This document shows positions 1 to 13,627 of a stretch of DNA of 64,000 bases, one piece after another. Made by a program: the position numbers and the translations under genes. The notes beneath the pieces are model-generated. The model saw only the letters and a program-made list of their open reading frames with translations, did no database searches and was not told the DNA's origin. The stretch's first letter is position 1. Every line of letters starts with the position of its first letter. The stretch is from Nautilus pompilius. Taxonomy: Eukaryota; Mollusca; Cephalopoda; Nautilida; Nautilidae. The stretch covers positions 412,001 to 476,000 of the forward strand of contig JACATO010000688.1 of NCBI GenBank assembly GCA_018389105.1, written 5' to 3'.

Positions 1-697
1 CAGCTTGTTTTTAACATGCATAAAGTGTACTTTATTAAATAAATGTACCTTTCTTACAGATGCGATTAAGAGCATTAACCTTTAATGTTTGTCCTAGGCA
101 CTAAAAATTAAACCAAAACATAACAAATGTACCTAACTTCTCAACATAATAAGAGGGTTAAAAGCAAGAGTAAATGGCACACCAGAGTGTATTACAGTGA
201 TGTATTATGTATAACAAGAAAAAAAAACTATCTTAAAAAATGCGCTTCAAGTGCTTACATAAAAATTATGAATGTTTGTGCAAGTTACCACATACTTTAA
301 AATGAGCCATTCACGTTAACAGTCCATCAGAATAAGGAATGACTATTGTGCATGCTTGGAAGATCAACCACAGCTCACAATAAAATACATGTGCAAAAGT
401 AACTAAAAAAGAACGAGACATACTAAACAAATTCTGAAAGCTGATGGCAATGAAAAAATGATAAAAGGGGGAGTTAACTCTTTACTAAAAATAATTATTT
501 ACATTTAAGTTAATAGTTTGTCAAGAATAGATTTAGACTAAGGGCAATAACAACATATCTCTATGCTCATACTCTGATTAACGCTCTCTTTATATCAGAA
601 AGTTATTGTAGCGATTAGCATAAACTGTTTAAATGGGCAGCAAAAGTTTTGATTTTCTTTAAATAAACAAAGATTGCAATAGCTTAAATTTGTGCTA

Positions 698-722
698 ATT
701 GGCAAGATGATTAATTGCCAAT
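698..722. repeat. Perfect inverted repeat ATTGGCAA / TTGCCAAT
   Basis: Eight-base arms (698-705 and 715-722) are separated by a 9-base spacer holding a TGATTAA core. The arms contain NFI-like half sites (TTGGCA/TGCCAA), but the spacing is wider than the usual NFI palindrome. It could be a composite binding site or chance in AT-rich DNA. Confidence 0.3.
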
Positions 723-2095
723 AAATCAAGCAATCAGTGAAATTCAGAAAAATTCATCCCAGGAAGCTGGAAATGTATTTCTGTACACAGAATAGCATCG
801 TCACAAGCGGAAAAAATAAATAGGCTCTTTCTCACATGGGCAGGTAGGTGGGGTAATACGAAACTTTGTGTCCAAATTTTATTTAGTGGCCTAAAATCTT
901 AACAATAAGATTTGCTAATGACTGCTCAGTTCATGTAAACTTTGAAAACGTGTGATATATTGTAAAATTTTTCTAATATATTGTTCTTATGGAATAAAGG
1001 AAAACACAATACCTGTAGATACATAGACTTTGAAAAAATATTTAAAAGATGTTTGAAATCAGAGATGATCGTTGTGTGTTTTGTATTGCACTGCATCATT
1101 ATCAGAATATTCTCTTGTAGTACATGATGTCACATATTGCATATTCCAACGTAAGCCATCATTATAGCATAAAAGTCCAATTTCCAAGATACAGAAAGCC
1201 ATTTTGCATTGTTTTTTTCTTTCTTTTTGTTTCATTAGTCATTCTTGGCATTATCTGTGTTGGCAAATTACTTGAATAAGCAATTCCTGTTTCCTGTTCA
1301 GTGTGCACCTTCATCTTCATTAGCCGATGGATGAAATTTTAGCCCTGGTAGACATTTCTATGAGCCAACAAGAAACTACCTCAATCCCGAAAATGGTGGA
1401 AAGTTGTTGTTCCTACAATATAATTTAAGAGTTCTTGACTTTAAATACTAAACTACAACTTCATAATCATTCTCAAGTTTGAATTTGTTTGTAGACAAGC
1501 GTCACTTTTGCACAGACATGTAGTAATGTGGGCTTGGAAATGTCTCTGTTGATTAATTTTCAAATAGGACAATTTCACCATATTTTTGACAGCCTTTTAG
1601 AATTTTAATAAATGAGCTGGATTTTTAACATATGCTGGTAGAACCCTATTACTTTTGATATTTTGGCTTTTGAATTAACCCAGCTACAGCTGTATTGAGT
1701 ACCTAACATTAAACTTTGGAAGATTTCAGTTTTCAGTGCAATTTTGTCTTTAAAACACTTTTTAATTGTGTTTTTAGGACAATGTTACTTTTTATGCTTT
1801 GGCCTTCACCTGATTATGTGCAGGGGTGTTTATCCTGATTTAGAGGGGAATCTGAGGGAGCAGATGCCCTGAGAAAAATTGGGCAACAAATTGCATTAGG
1901 CTGTATGTGTGTATTCGTATGGGATTTACCATCTCCCTCCCATTCCATCTTCAGTGTCCACTGTTGGGGCTTAATCTGAATAAACTGATCTGTTGATAAT
2001 ACTGTGCAAAAACAGAGAAAGAAGCAATATTCCAGTTCCTTTTGACTAAGAAAAATGAAAGCTTTCCATTTGCTACTACAGAGCCTAATAATCAA

Positions 2096-2121
2096 CCAAT
2101 TAATTACTGCTGATTAATTGG
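2096..2121. repeat. Perfect inverted repeat CCAATTAAT / ATTAATTGG
   Basis: Nine-base arms (2096-2104 and 2113-2121) flank an 8-base spacer. Both arms carry the TAATT(A/G) core typical of homeodomain binding. The arrangement resembles a paired homeodomain site; function is inference only. Confidence 0.35.
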
Positions 2122-2502
2122 CAAATCCCCAGCTGAAATAAATTCTGCTTTATTTGGAAAGGAAAAGATTTCATATTTGGTTGATATCCCAATTCTCAAA
2201 AGAGGGGGGGGGATGGATCAGTATACTGAAGTACAGAAGTAGAGTTCATACTTGTGTACAAGGACTGGTAACAGTTCTATCTTTCTACATGCCAAAAGCT
2301 GTAGCTTTCATAGTTCGTAGGTAAATATGTATCTGACTTTGCTCTGCATTCATCAGGTTGAATCAACACTTTAAAACATAAGCTTGGAGATTTAATAAAG
2401 TAAACAGAGCTTTTCAAAAGTCTGGATTTTTAGAAACCTGGTAAAGCACAAACAGAGAAAAACCATGAAAAGTTTTGATTTAAGGATGACAGAGTAGTTA
2501 GA

Positions 2503-2519
2503 AATATATATATATATAT
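2503..2519. repeat. (AT)n microsatellite
   Basis: Uninterrupted AT dinucleotide run followed by a T-rich tract. Confidence 0.85.
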
Positions 2520-3843
2520 TTCTTTTTTTTACCAGATGTGCGCAGTCATCATCCCGTAGTCCAATTGCATGAGGCAGTTCTTCATAAATTATTATTTCAA
2601 TACTATGCATTTTATTATCAGTTTAAATAATTACTCTTAACTTGAACTTTTTAAAAGTTAGCAAATATTAACTAAGACAAACAGTGTGGATGCTGCAGGG
2701 TCTGCTTATACTGGAATCTCTGACCAAACCAAATTTGCCTTCAATAAAAAGAGAGCTTTCCTCTAGATGTCAATAATATGACCACGAAAACATTTGTTTA
2801 CTTACAAATGTATTTTAGCTACCAAACAAAGAAAATTCAAAATGTTTTACTAACTGAACAAACTAACAGTCAGCTATGCATTATTGGTGTCACCTTATCC
2901 TTGAAGCAAGGCAAAGACTTTATTATACTTTAGTTGATTAAAACTTTAGCAAACTTTTCATTGTACACCTATAAATCAAAACATCAACCATGGCTCTTTA
3001 AAGATCTCTGGTGCAGCATCTTCACTTTTTTACTACTTCTCAATGAGATGATAACTGAGCGAGTCACATCTCTTATGTGGTCAATACATCACCAGCAGAC
3101 CCCTTTATCTCAAAAGCCTGTTTGAAATGGGGAAGCATCTGCTCATTGGCTTCCCTAGTCAGCATGTCACTGAAGGTCCTGCTGTGATCCATTGAAGCAA
3201 GTAATATTCTATTTACATTTCTAAAAAACCCAATGCCAACACCTCCTGACCCTTCTCCCTGTTGTGGCATGCAAATTACCTTATCACCAATCAGTTCATT
3301 TATACCAAGTTATTTTATGACAAACTAAAATTGAGAGGGGTTGGAGACAACACAAATTCTCTTTAATTTGATAAAAAGTAGCGGCCCGTCATTTTCTTTT
3401 TATTTAAAAATAAATTTTTTTAAACACCCCAATGCATGATCCATGACAAGAGAAACAGAGCCAACAATTAGAGGTCTAAAAAAGGAGCAGGTTGGGTCCC
3501 AGGAAATCAAAATTAATTGCTAACTTCTACCTCGGTCTCAAACTGCAATATTTTATCTAGATTTTTTTAAGATCTCACTGATGTCAGACTTAATATTAAA
3601 ACCCTGTGACACAAACCACAGAATGCAGCATAAGGTGACTTTTTCCGACAGGAAACTATTGAGGCTAGACAAGGAAAAAATACAAACCGTTTAATGAAGT
3701 TGTCGATGATCCGCATTTTTTAAAATGAAAATTTTCAAAATTATTATTCCTAAACCTAAGTTAACCATTCCCAACACTTCCCCCCTAAAAAAATTATTTG
3801 TACAATTATGGGTAGCACGAGGATGCAGCTTGGAAAGAAAGTA

Positions 3844-3857
3844 TGTGTGTGTGTGTG
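3844..3857. repeat. (TG)n microsatellite
   Basis: Seven TG units followed directly by a GA-rich stretch. Confidence 0.85.
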
Positions 3858-5016
3858 AGAGAGGAAGGAGAAGCCGTGATCACAAAAAGCTGATGATGCA
3901 TTTCCTGATTGCTACCAATAAAACTCATTACCAAGTTCCAATCTGTCCATTTTTAAAAAAAAAACAAAACATGGGGATAATAATAATTGAAGGCACTTGC
4001 GAGGTTCTTTCATGCAGAGAAGAGATCTACAGAATGGCGAGACTATGCAGCAACAAATAAAAACCTTTCTATTATAAAGACTCTAATGCCAAACCTCTCC
4101 ATAGAATGAATTGAATTCTTATTTTCTCTTCCTTTTTTTCCTTTAATAATAATAAAAAAAAAAATTTAAGACCTTTTTTTGCATGAAAACAGAACTTGAT
4201 TGAAGTACATAGGAATTAGAAAGAAAGGGCAGGCAGGGTATCTGTTCTTGTGAATCATTCCTGCACCTTTTGTTGCGAACTTTATCTACGACATCACACA
4301 AAGGCACATAAACAAGAATGACGCAAGAACGTTTTTTCCTTTGTTGGAGGAACTATCACAGAAAAAGATCATTTACAAACAATTTTCCTTTATTCTAAAA
4401 TATGACTGCACTATTAAGAGTGTTTTCATCATTTTCGTTTTAAAGGGATTAGTTCTCTCTAGAAGAAAGCGATGTGCTTTTATATCACAAACGTCTGTAG
4501 GCCACTGTTTTTCTTTAGCATAAACAAAAATAAATAGAAGCTCTTGTCATGAAAATTGCATTTAACTTCAACAAATAAATGAAATAAAATTACCCAAATT
4601 ACTTTCTTCCTTTAAAATAAATCAGTTTTTGATGAAATTAGCTATAATAAGGAAGCACAAAGAGAAGTAGACAATTTAATACCATCCCAGAATTATAAAA
4701 AGAGAAGGAAAACAATTTGTTCAAAGCAAATGGAGTATATGATATACAATCAGCAACAATAATGCATTTACATTTTAAAAAATTCCCTATCTATTCTTAA
4801 ATTATACGTGTATATATTGAATGCGTAGTGTCGTAAGAAAAGCCATTTGGTGATACATGACAATTAATTATTAAGGCAACAAATAATAATGTAATAGCTT
4901 TTAACTTTTTTTAGTCCATTATATTTTTGGAGCTGCCAGAATAAATTTCGGAAAACTTGGCAATTGTTTTCACACCACTCAGTCTGTTTGTTTCAAACCT
5001 CATTAATGCAATAATT

Positions 5017-5036
5017 TTTATTTATTTATTTATTTT
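5017..5036. repeat. (TTTA)n microsatellite
   Basis: About five TTTA units, ending in a TTTTACAG sequence that looks like a splice acceptor but is followed by no convincing exon. Confidence 0.8.
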
Positions 5037-6252
5037 ACAGCTGGGAAAAAAAACTTATTTTGAACTGCACTTAGGGTAGTATGTTAATTGAATGTAGAGT
5101 ACTTGGAAATATCTCAATACTAATCTTCATTTCCATTACTTTTTCCGGCACTTATGGCCGCCATTTTAAGTAAAGTTTGTCTCAAAACGCATCCCGAGCT
5201 AAGAGACCAACAACAACAACAACAAAATTAAAATTACTTTAGCAAAACTCAAAGCAATGCCATAATCATTTGTAAGAAGTTAAACACCACGCAGGAAACA
5301 AGCATTGCTCGCATTAAATGATGAAACATTTGGGCAGTTCTTTGGACTTGATCCACCAAGGCTGTACCTCCCTTTACAGAGCAAGGCTCCTTGCTATAAA
5401 CTCCAGTTGTCGTCTTGAACTGGTTGAGAATTTTGTACTGTGTATTAAAAGAATATTGTTGTTGTTTTCTGCTTCTCCAGAGACTGCAGTATTTCGAAAG
5501 ATGGGGATAATCTCAAAATGGACACAGCATATGTATGGGAATACTTGAGAAGACATTTTGTAAATGGCGGCATGCTTTCTATGAAATGTTTGGAAGAAAA
5601 CGTAAGAGCTTGGAGTACCAAAGAGCTAAACATTTTCACCTCCATCCAACAAAAGCAAAATTCTTCAGGGTGTCAAAATAAATATAATAAAGAAACTAAC
5701 CAAAGTTTACCATATTTAGTGAATTCAAAGCCTATGCAGTTCCTGCTATTAAAACAAAGTTAGAAGCCAAAACAGTTTTGGATCTTAAGTTATGATGATT
5801 AACATGGCGTTGTTGAGAATTACTCTTAGGACAGGGAATGTTGTGTTTCAGAAAGTTTTCAGTTATTGTCAGCATTTCCTCCAAGACAAAAACTTTTATT
5901 TAACGTTTAGTAGAATCATAATAACTTTTTAAAAAAGTTTTTACTTAATCTACTGGTAACTAAATCTTAACCTTTGTTTATTATCACAAAAAGACAAAGC
6001 TATCAAGCTTTGTATTTCAAGAATCGTGATTTATTATGCAACGTATGCAATTATGTAAGTAATGTAATAAAATCTGTCTAAAGCTGTTTTTCTGCAACTG
6101 AAGACAAAAGTAAAATGAATAAACAAATCAATAACAGAATCCTTCATAATGCTATTACATAACCTATTACTACTCTTTTTCAGTGTTTCCAATAAATGTT
6201 CCACTGAAAAAATTTAAAAAAAATGTCTAGACACTTTCAGATATCATAGTAG

Positions 6253-6269
6253 TAAATAAATAAATAAAT
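6253..6269. repeat. (AAAT)n microsatellite
   Basis: Four AAAT tetranucleotide units. Confidence 0.8.
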
Positions 6270-6899
6270 TCCAAAATAAAAAAAAATATTAAGATTTCTT
6301 TTTGTCTTCTCTTACCAGCAAAACAACAAAATTATGTGAAGTCACCAAGAATGTGAGGCACATAAATAGATCTTAAGTTTGCAAATATAGGAGGAAGGGT
6401 TAACTGTTTATTTAAATATTCTACCAACAAACTACTGTACTCTTACCACCGAGAGAGCTTTTAGGAGAAAAGGTAATCTTAATATTCACCCATAAATAAA
6501 GCATGCACAATGCAAACTTTAACAATATTATACATAATAATAAATTACGATGGCATTCTATTATTTTTAATTAAACTTTGAAATATATTTTAAAATAAAA
6601 ATATATGAGATTTGGGCTTCGGTCCTTTGAATTTTTATTCGTGATAAACCATCAAAGCACCCATCACATAATTTTCATAAATAATATCACCAATTAATAA
6701 ATCAGGAACCATGAGATCCCCATTTTGATTTTATATATTATTATTGAAGATAACATTGGAGATGAGCACAACTAAAGGGACACATGGCATTGCAACTTCT
6801 TTTCTGGTGTTGAATACCTACCAAGAGAAATCAACACTTGTAGACTAAGTTGTTTGCGTTAAATTAAACTGGTAAATAGGTGGTGTCATATAGGATCCG

Positions 6900-6917
6900 C
6901 ACACACACACACACACA
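6900..6917. repeat. (CA)9 microsatellite
   Basis: Nine uninterrupted CA units. Confidence 0.9.
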
Positions 6918-7555
6918 TGGATTCAAGATATTGCATGCAAGAACCAAATATGTACTAGTCTTACTTCCAAAAAGAGCATAAAGCAAATAAATTTAATTTT
7001 CCTGATTAAGAAGCCTTCTGGATTTGCATGTCATTAAATTTGTTCGAGTTCAATGTCTAAAACGGGTATCCTTAGCTCTTAGCTGAATAAGGAAATATTC
7101 AGTTGCTGCACAATCAGTATCCATAATGGGTGGAAGGAAGTATAGATATAGTGATGCCATACCCAACTGTATTTTCTTGGACATTTTCCCAAATATAGTT
7201 TTCTAAAGTATTCATCATTTTCTGGCGCCTATAAATCCATTTTTTTTTTATCTAGATGTCTTTGAATTTTAGAATTAATCCTCACCATCCAATGCCAATG
7301 TTATAAGAAAATTTTGTCGTCTTTATTAGTTTATGGGTGAATGTGTCAAATTTTGTAATTCACAAAATTTCCAATTTCAGAAATTAAGAAAATGACAAAA
7401 AAATAATAATAATATAGGTTAAACATACAGAAAATCCTTATGAATTTGAGTTTTTTCTTCTAATTAAAAAAAAATAATAAAATTAATCAACTATAATGAA
7501 TAATTAAGAATAAAACTGTGACAAAATGGTTTCCCACGTTCGGTGAGTTTGCAAG

Positions 7556-7569
7556 GTTACCATGACAAC
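7556..7569 (+). promoter_or_regulatory. RFX X-box-like motif
   Basis: GTTACCATGACAAC matches the RFX X-box palindrome consensus GTTNCCATRGCAAC at 13 of 14 positions. X-boxes drive ciliary and some neuronal genes when close to a promoter. No promoter or first exon is visible nearby, so this may be a distal site or chance. Confidence 0.35.
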
Positions 7570-10016
7570 CGTATATTGAAAGCTGAATCTCGAGCATAGC
7601 ATAACTTTTATAGGTTAGTCTCAAATGGCAGATTTGAGTGTTCCCTACAAGACCCTTCAGGGAAGCAACTCACTCCTCTCATTGGAGTACAGGCCCTATC
7701 TTAATAGCTTGCAGGTGTTAAGCATCTGTTTATCTTGTCTGACCCCTGCTCTGCCAATGGGTGGATGTCACTGCAATGAAAGACCAAGTGTTGCTAGAGT
7801 TTTTAGATTACTATAACATTGAGTTGAGTTGTAGTACCCTCCTCCACTGATACAAATGCACTCAAAAATAGAGGAAACAAAACACCAATGAAACCATCTC
7901 TCATCCTGATGTAGAAAGTAGCAGTTATCTGAAAAGCAAACAAAAAAAGAGAAAAAAAATTGCATTAAATATTTTAATTTTTAATTGTTAAAAACAGCAT
8001 TCCAAATATATTCTGAAAATATGAGTATAAATCATTAGTGTCTATGAGTAAAAAGACAAAAAAGCAAACCGTTAAATTTAAGAGAGAAAAATATGGATAT
8101 TAATAGAACTTTTCTTATAACAAAAATAATGCAAGACCCTCAATATTTGGTAATAAATATAATAGAATATCATCTGATTAAAATGTAACAATATGCTCTT
8201 AAGGGCTCCTTTATAGACTATTTTCAATGACGGAAGTCCTGTATTTCTTAGACAATAGTTAAGAAAATAAAAGTAAATAATATCTTACCCTTGGGCTATT
8301 ACAGAGGTCAGAAGTGACAACAGAGTGGGCAGGGTGCAATAAATGAAAAGAGATTAAAGTATAGCAACATTTAGGTTCCGCAGCATGACCAAGGGCCTAA
8401 GGCAAGTGACTTATTGAATGACTTTCCCACATAGAAAAATCAAATTAATCAGCTAAATTTGCCAACCAGGCCAATATGAAAAGCTCCAACAGAGCTTTCG
8501 TGATTCAAAATTGTCTTGATCAATTCTTTTTAGCTTGTTATTAAAGGGAACCCCAATTACTTAATCAGAGATCATGTATGTTATCATACGAAACCAAAGC
8601 ACAGCTGATTTTGCTTAAGTCAACAAGGCGACTTGGACAATCTACAGAATTACTCAATACCCTAACATGAGAGCTAGGCAGGTGCACGAAAATGTTTAGA
8701 ACCATTAAGACTGCATAAAACCAAGAAGCTTCCCATCCTCATGCCATCATCCATCTATCTGTGTTACTGAAAGAAAGTCTACTCCAGCTCAGTCCCAGAA
8801 AAGCTACGGGGTTCCTAACATTATGAGCTTTTTAAAGTACATTTGTCCAAGAAATTACCAAAGACTAGGTCATCAACAGATGTTATGTTTCCTAAAACAT
8901 CAACTCTGCGCTTGACAGACAAAAATAGTCAAAACAACACAGGAAAAAGATACATGCAAAGTAAAACCTAAAGATAAATCATGGCAAAAGTATCTACTAC
9001 GTTTCTGATTAAAATGTGTTTGTAATTCTTGCTGTTGCCATTCTTCTTCTAAATGATATTTTCCTCCTTATCGTTACTATTTTTTTGTCACTGTTTGTGA
9101 AGATTTACTTTTAAACAGATTTCTGGGAGATAAAGTAATGAGAATTATTGATTGACAAGAATTGTTGTGGGAATTTCCCCTTACAATAAGGACACAAAAG
9201 TGAGAGATAATGATAAAGAAAAATAATTTGGTTCTGGAAGATTGTTATTAGCTAATGAGTGCAAGTAAATAATTTGATTCTATTCAGCATTCAGCAAATA
9301 TTCTATCTGGATTCCAATTTTAGGATACGCCTTAAAAGCCTTCAATGCTAGCAGATTTTATAGCCAAATTTCCATTAAATAATGCATCATTAATTAGAAA
9401 TAATAAAAGATTCAACTATTAGCTCCCATTCATCTTGTTGCTTATGAACTTCAGCTTTCTTCCAAAATTCCTGACTATTCCAAACATTCACATATATGTT
9501 AGCATCACTCACTGTACATCGATGGCAAATTAGTTTTACAGTACTACAGAATTTTCTAATTTTGTTTAATAAAGTAGAATTCAACCTGCTTTGCATAATA
9601 ATGCTATATTAACATAGTGAATTGCATACCGCTTTGTAGTTTTTCCGCATAATAAAAACACAAAAGTAAATAATGATAATTTTAAATCAAACATGCAAAA
9701 TGCATGAGTTCTGTAAATGAGACTCAAGAGCAGACACTTAGAAGTGGTCGTGAGCACAGTATCGAGCTATTACACTCAGTAAGATTGAGAAACTGGCATG
9801 ACTCTGTACCAAATGACAGTCTCTTTCCTCTCACCTGTCACCGAATCTCCTTCATAGCAAAGATTTATTTTAGAATATTTATTAACTGTTTGTTCATAAG
9901 TGTATCTGACATTGAACTGAAACTAGTGAACGAACAAACTTTGATTTGTTAGTTCAGAAAACTGCATACACGCACATTTATTTTAAAAACAAAACTTTGA
10001 ATACAGCCAATAATTA

Positions 10017-10037
10017 GAATAATAATAATAATAATAA
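10017..10037. repeat. (AAT)n microsatellite
   Basis: About seven AAT trinucleotide units. Confidence 0.85.
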
Positions 10038-11313
10038 AAAGTCGATAATTGTGGCGTGTTTGTAGGGGTTAAATATGGCATAAATCTTATTAAGAGGCAG
10101 TTTTCAGTGTCAACACAAAGTCTGCAATTTTCTGCTTAATGATCCCCTCGTCCAACTTTTTCATCATCTCAAAAACATTTAATCAATTTCCTGATATCGT
10201 TGTTTTTCGAGCTTAGAACGTAATCAAGATGTACATGATTTTCCAATCAGCTGATACAATTTACCTTTAATAGGTAAAACACTAGTCATAATCACCAAAA
10301 CACACTAATGAAGCCTGAAAAAAAAGAATCAAATAAAAGCAGTGGATGATCACGAAAGTCAGTCAGCTGATGTAATTACCTCCTGCCAATAAGAATGAAA
10401 CTGAAATATTGGAAAGTACCATATTTACATACTATGAAAGCGTAGATGATTCACGCCGACACAAAATAACCCAGCCGAACCCCAGAGGCAGTAATTTTGA
10501 AGTTAAAATCAGAGTGCTGTGAAACAGCTACTAGACAAGATCACTATGCCCTGACTCGCGCGCTAGCTGTCTTACAAGTGTGTGATCTAAAGAAGCCTAC
10601 AGCTACAAGTTCAACATGTAACTTCAAGATGTGTTCAACTTTATGAAACTGTCGAAATTACTGCTCCCTAGAAAAGAGCATACAGAGAGCTGAAAGCGTA
10701 TGAAACATCTAATATTTTGTCGGAAATTGCCCAAAGACGTATGTTAAGTACTGGTTTTAAGAACCAAGTTTAAGGAACTTTAAATTACTCTTCAAAATGT
10801 AATTACACAAGGATTCAAAAAACACTTGTGTACTACTTACAAACAAACTGTTCATGGTACAATATAGACTCTCAAACTATCTGTTCACATCAAACAGTCC
10901 ATGAGCACAAAAAAACATTATGCAAGCAAGAAGGTCTATTCTGCACACAGTCCTTACTTCATACACCTGGTCAGGTTTTTAACAAAAATAGCAACCTGAG
11001 ATTTAAAATGCACAATACTGGCTTCAAAGGCTGCAGTTTCCATGCTATCTCAGTGTACCAATCTGCGGCGAGTAACTCGGCTGTTCCCAGTAATCCACGA
11101 TTATACTTTTAAGGTTATCCATCCGCATCATTTTCAGCTGACAAATAACATCACCACTGTAAATATATAATAAACAGGAAGAAAATACTTAAGCATATAA
11201 CAGCTTTCATTTGTCACTTACATCATGTACACATTCTTAATAATGGTAAGACTTCTAAAATAAATATTTCCATATGCTAACTACACAGATCATCAGTATC
11301 TTGAGGAGCTTGG

Positions 11314-11711
11314 ATGAGAAGTCGGACAAATGATTTTAAAGACAACCAGCCATGCTACAGATGCCAAACGAGAGCCCACCTTCCATCACTCTTCACCGCA
11401 GAAAGCAGAACGATTCCAGTTTTTGCCATGATTTCTTTGTCCGCTCAACTGATTTCAACACTTTTAAAAGGTACAAAGGCAAAGGGTGTCTGGGTGGGTC
11501 TCTTGATGTCTCTCTCTGCCGTTCATGGCGCGCCGGGCAGGGTCCGCGTCTCCTTGGCGACAAGCCTTGTACGTCGACGACAGCCCCTATCCTTTCTAGC
11601 CAGTTCAGTCAGCAGACAGCCTCGCAGATCTTCCTGAAGATGCGACATTTAAGGGTTTGGTCGGTAGCTCCCATCACCGTCGGTCTTCTTCTTCTTTATT
11701 CATTTTTTTAA
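11314..11711 (+). promoter_or_regulatory. GC- and CpG-rich island, possible promoter or enhancer
   Basis: The segment is clearly richer in G+C than its flanks, and about 11520-11680 is dense in CpG, including GGCGCGCC, CCGCG, ACGTCGACGACAG and CACCGTCGG. Two frames stay open across it (107 and 119 codons), but neither contains a motif I recognise; open frames are expected in GC-rich DNA. An X-box-like motif lies at 11548-11561. It could be a CpG-island promoter, a 5' untranslated exon or a conserved enhancer. I cannot tell which, and no TATA box or splice donor settles it. Confidence 0.3.
11548..11561 (+). promoter_or_regulatory. Weak RFX X-box-like motif
   Basis: GTCTCCTTGGCGAC has the two half-sites of an X-box with one mismatch in each. 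It is of interest only because it sits in the CpG-rich island. Confidence 0.2.
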
Positions 11712-13627
11712 GAAAATTAATAATCAGTAAAATTTTAATTTATGCAAAATTAATTTTTTTTAAAAAAAGAGGATCCAATGAGACAACCTTGGCACCGACC
11801 TGGGGTCTTGAGTGACACCCCCTTTTTTTTTAAATTTCGGACAACCGCAAAGTTGTCTCCCTTGCAAACCCTCTAAATATCAATAACTTCGGGTTATTTA
11901 GTTTCCCATTGTTTAATTTGTTGTATCTTTAAAAAATTAGTTATCTGACCTTTCCTGAAAACAGTAATAATAAATTTAATTCATTTTCTGGTTTGCTTTC
12001 TCCAAAGGAGACATCTCTCCCTCCCTCGAGAGGGAGTTTTAAACTCTGTGCCAACAGGTCAGAGTTCGACCTTTCTTTTTTTACCTCACGAAGCTGGAGA
12101 TCGGTCTGAGGTTATTTCCTATTCCCAAATCTTTGTGAGCAGACGACAGATCTAATAACTGTCTCCATTTCTACTATGCGAGTAGTCGTTGCTCAATCCC
12201 TGCTGGTACTACACTGCCTGGCAAATATATTAAAACATGCGACAAATGTTGATTTGTTTTCAAATAATGCTTGCTCCCCCCCCACTGAAACCCAGAGCTT
12301 ACAATGGAGTGGGAGTGTAAATTTTTTCAGGTCCCTTCCTACAAATTGAGCAGAGGCCCTGAAAGGTCTTAATAATCCCAGATCCCAGTGTCCTCTAGCC
12401 AGTATTACCCCTGGGCAAGCTGGCAGGGCCATTCAGTTGACAATCATAACCAGATAAGAGGCATATGAAAACAAAATGAAACCCCTGCAGCTGGTCCAGT
12501 TGTTTTGCTTGTGTACACCTGATCCCTAGGGAAACCCTCCCTGGCTGAAGCCAGATCTGTTAACCAAGAAGTGACAGGAGAGGTTGGACTCCCATTTTTA
12601 AATATCTTTTTAGTGCTCTGTGAACAAATTAGATTAGATGAGAGAGAGGTAGAGTATTAAGTGAGTTCTTAAACAGGTAGAAGGCAATAAAACACCAACC
12701 AACAGTTTTTCTTAAGGAGCTGGGTATTTTCGCCAGATGGCCATGTGTAAGATAGTGTAGTCTGCATGGCTGGAGACAGGTGTGTGTACTGCCAAACGTT
12801 TATGTTGTGAAAGTCGTTCTTAACTGACTTCAAAAGATACCCTCTAAAGCAAGTCACAGCTTTCTCTTTGATCAGCCATTCAATCTGTAGAGGGACTGCA
12901 GTTTAACCTTTCAGTACTGACAGGTCATTTGTCAAACTGAAAAAAGAAAAGGAATGGTCTTGAAAGGGTTAAGAGCATCTTCACTGCATTACATTAGTGT
13001 GAAACCCTGCACTTTAGCCGCTATACTGAAGTCCACACGACTTTAGCTCACATTAGCACTAACCACAAATAATAAATAATAAATCATCAACACACATAAG
13101 AAATAGTTGTTTAATTTTTTGCGTACCACCCTCGAAAGCTATCACCTTTTCCTCTTTATTCTGCGCTAACATTTAAACAATGGACAGTACACCTGCTGTT
13201 CTGGTTGTAATGCCCAACCAAATGCTATACAGTAGTTTGCAGTCTTTCTAGCAGAGCTGTAGTTTCACTAATAGCAGGTGCTTTCAGTTTAATAAAATAT
13301 CTTTAAAATTATTTATGCAGGTAAGCTATCATGAAACCTTTTGCTTGGTTATCAGATTTTGATGTTTCTTTAACAAAATAAACAATCATAAATATACATT
13401 GTGTGATGTGGGCAGGGGATAACTGAAATTGTTTAATCAGATGTTGTGTTAAACAGACATTATTTTCATGTGCTGATGTACAGTTTTCAAAAAGAAAACA
13501 GTTAAACTTGTAATGGTTTCAGCATGATGTGGTTGTATTTAAGTTTAGACATTTATGCCTGATGACTGAATAATGGTCACAGAGTGACTTTACTTTTGTA
13601 GTTGTGTTTTTTTTAATTACCTGGTAG
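11712..13627. other. Non-coding, no gene recognised
   Basis: Moderately GC-richer patches lie at about 12.0-12.6 kb and 12.7-12.9 kb, without family motifs. A minus-strand open frame of 79 codons (12193-12432) is not recognisable. Confidence 0.5.

Larger units (their letters stand above)
1..11290. other. AT-rich non-coding DNA, no gene recognised
   Basis: Only short chance open frames are present, none with family motifs or coding-like codon use. The stretch contains the small inverted repeats, microsatellites and X-box-like motif listed separately. It may be intron or intergenic DNA. Patches of higher complexity near 5.3-5.6 kb, 8.4-8.65 kb and 10.4-10.75 kb could be conserved non-coding elements, but this cannot be tested without a second genome. 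Confidence 0.6.

Noticed and set aside
3073..3270. Minus-strand open frame of 65 codons
   Set aside because: Protein-like composition but no domain, splice sites or neighbouring exon.
11314..11711. Two overlapping plus-strand frames of 107 and 119 codons
   Set aside because: GC-rich DNA lacks stops; neither frame has a recognisable domain or splice context. Kept as a CpG-rich region only.
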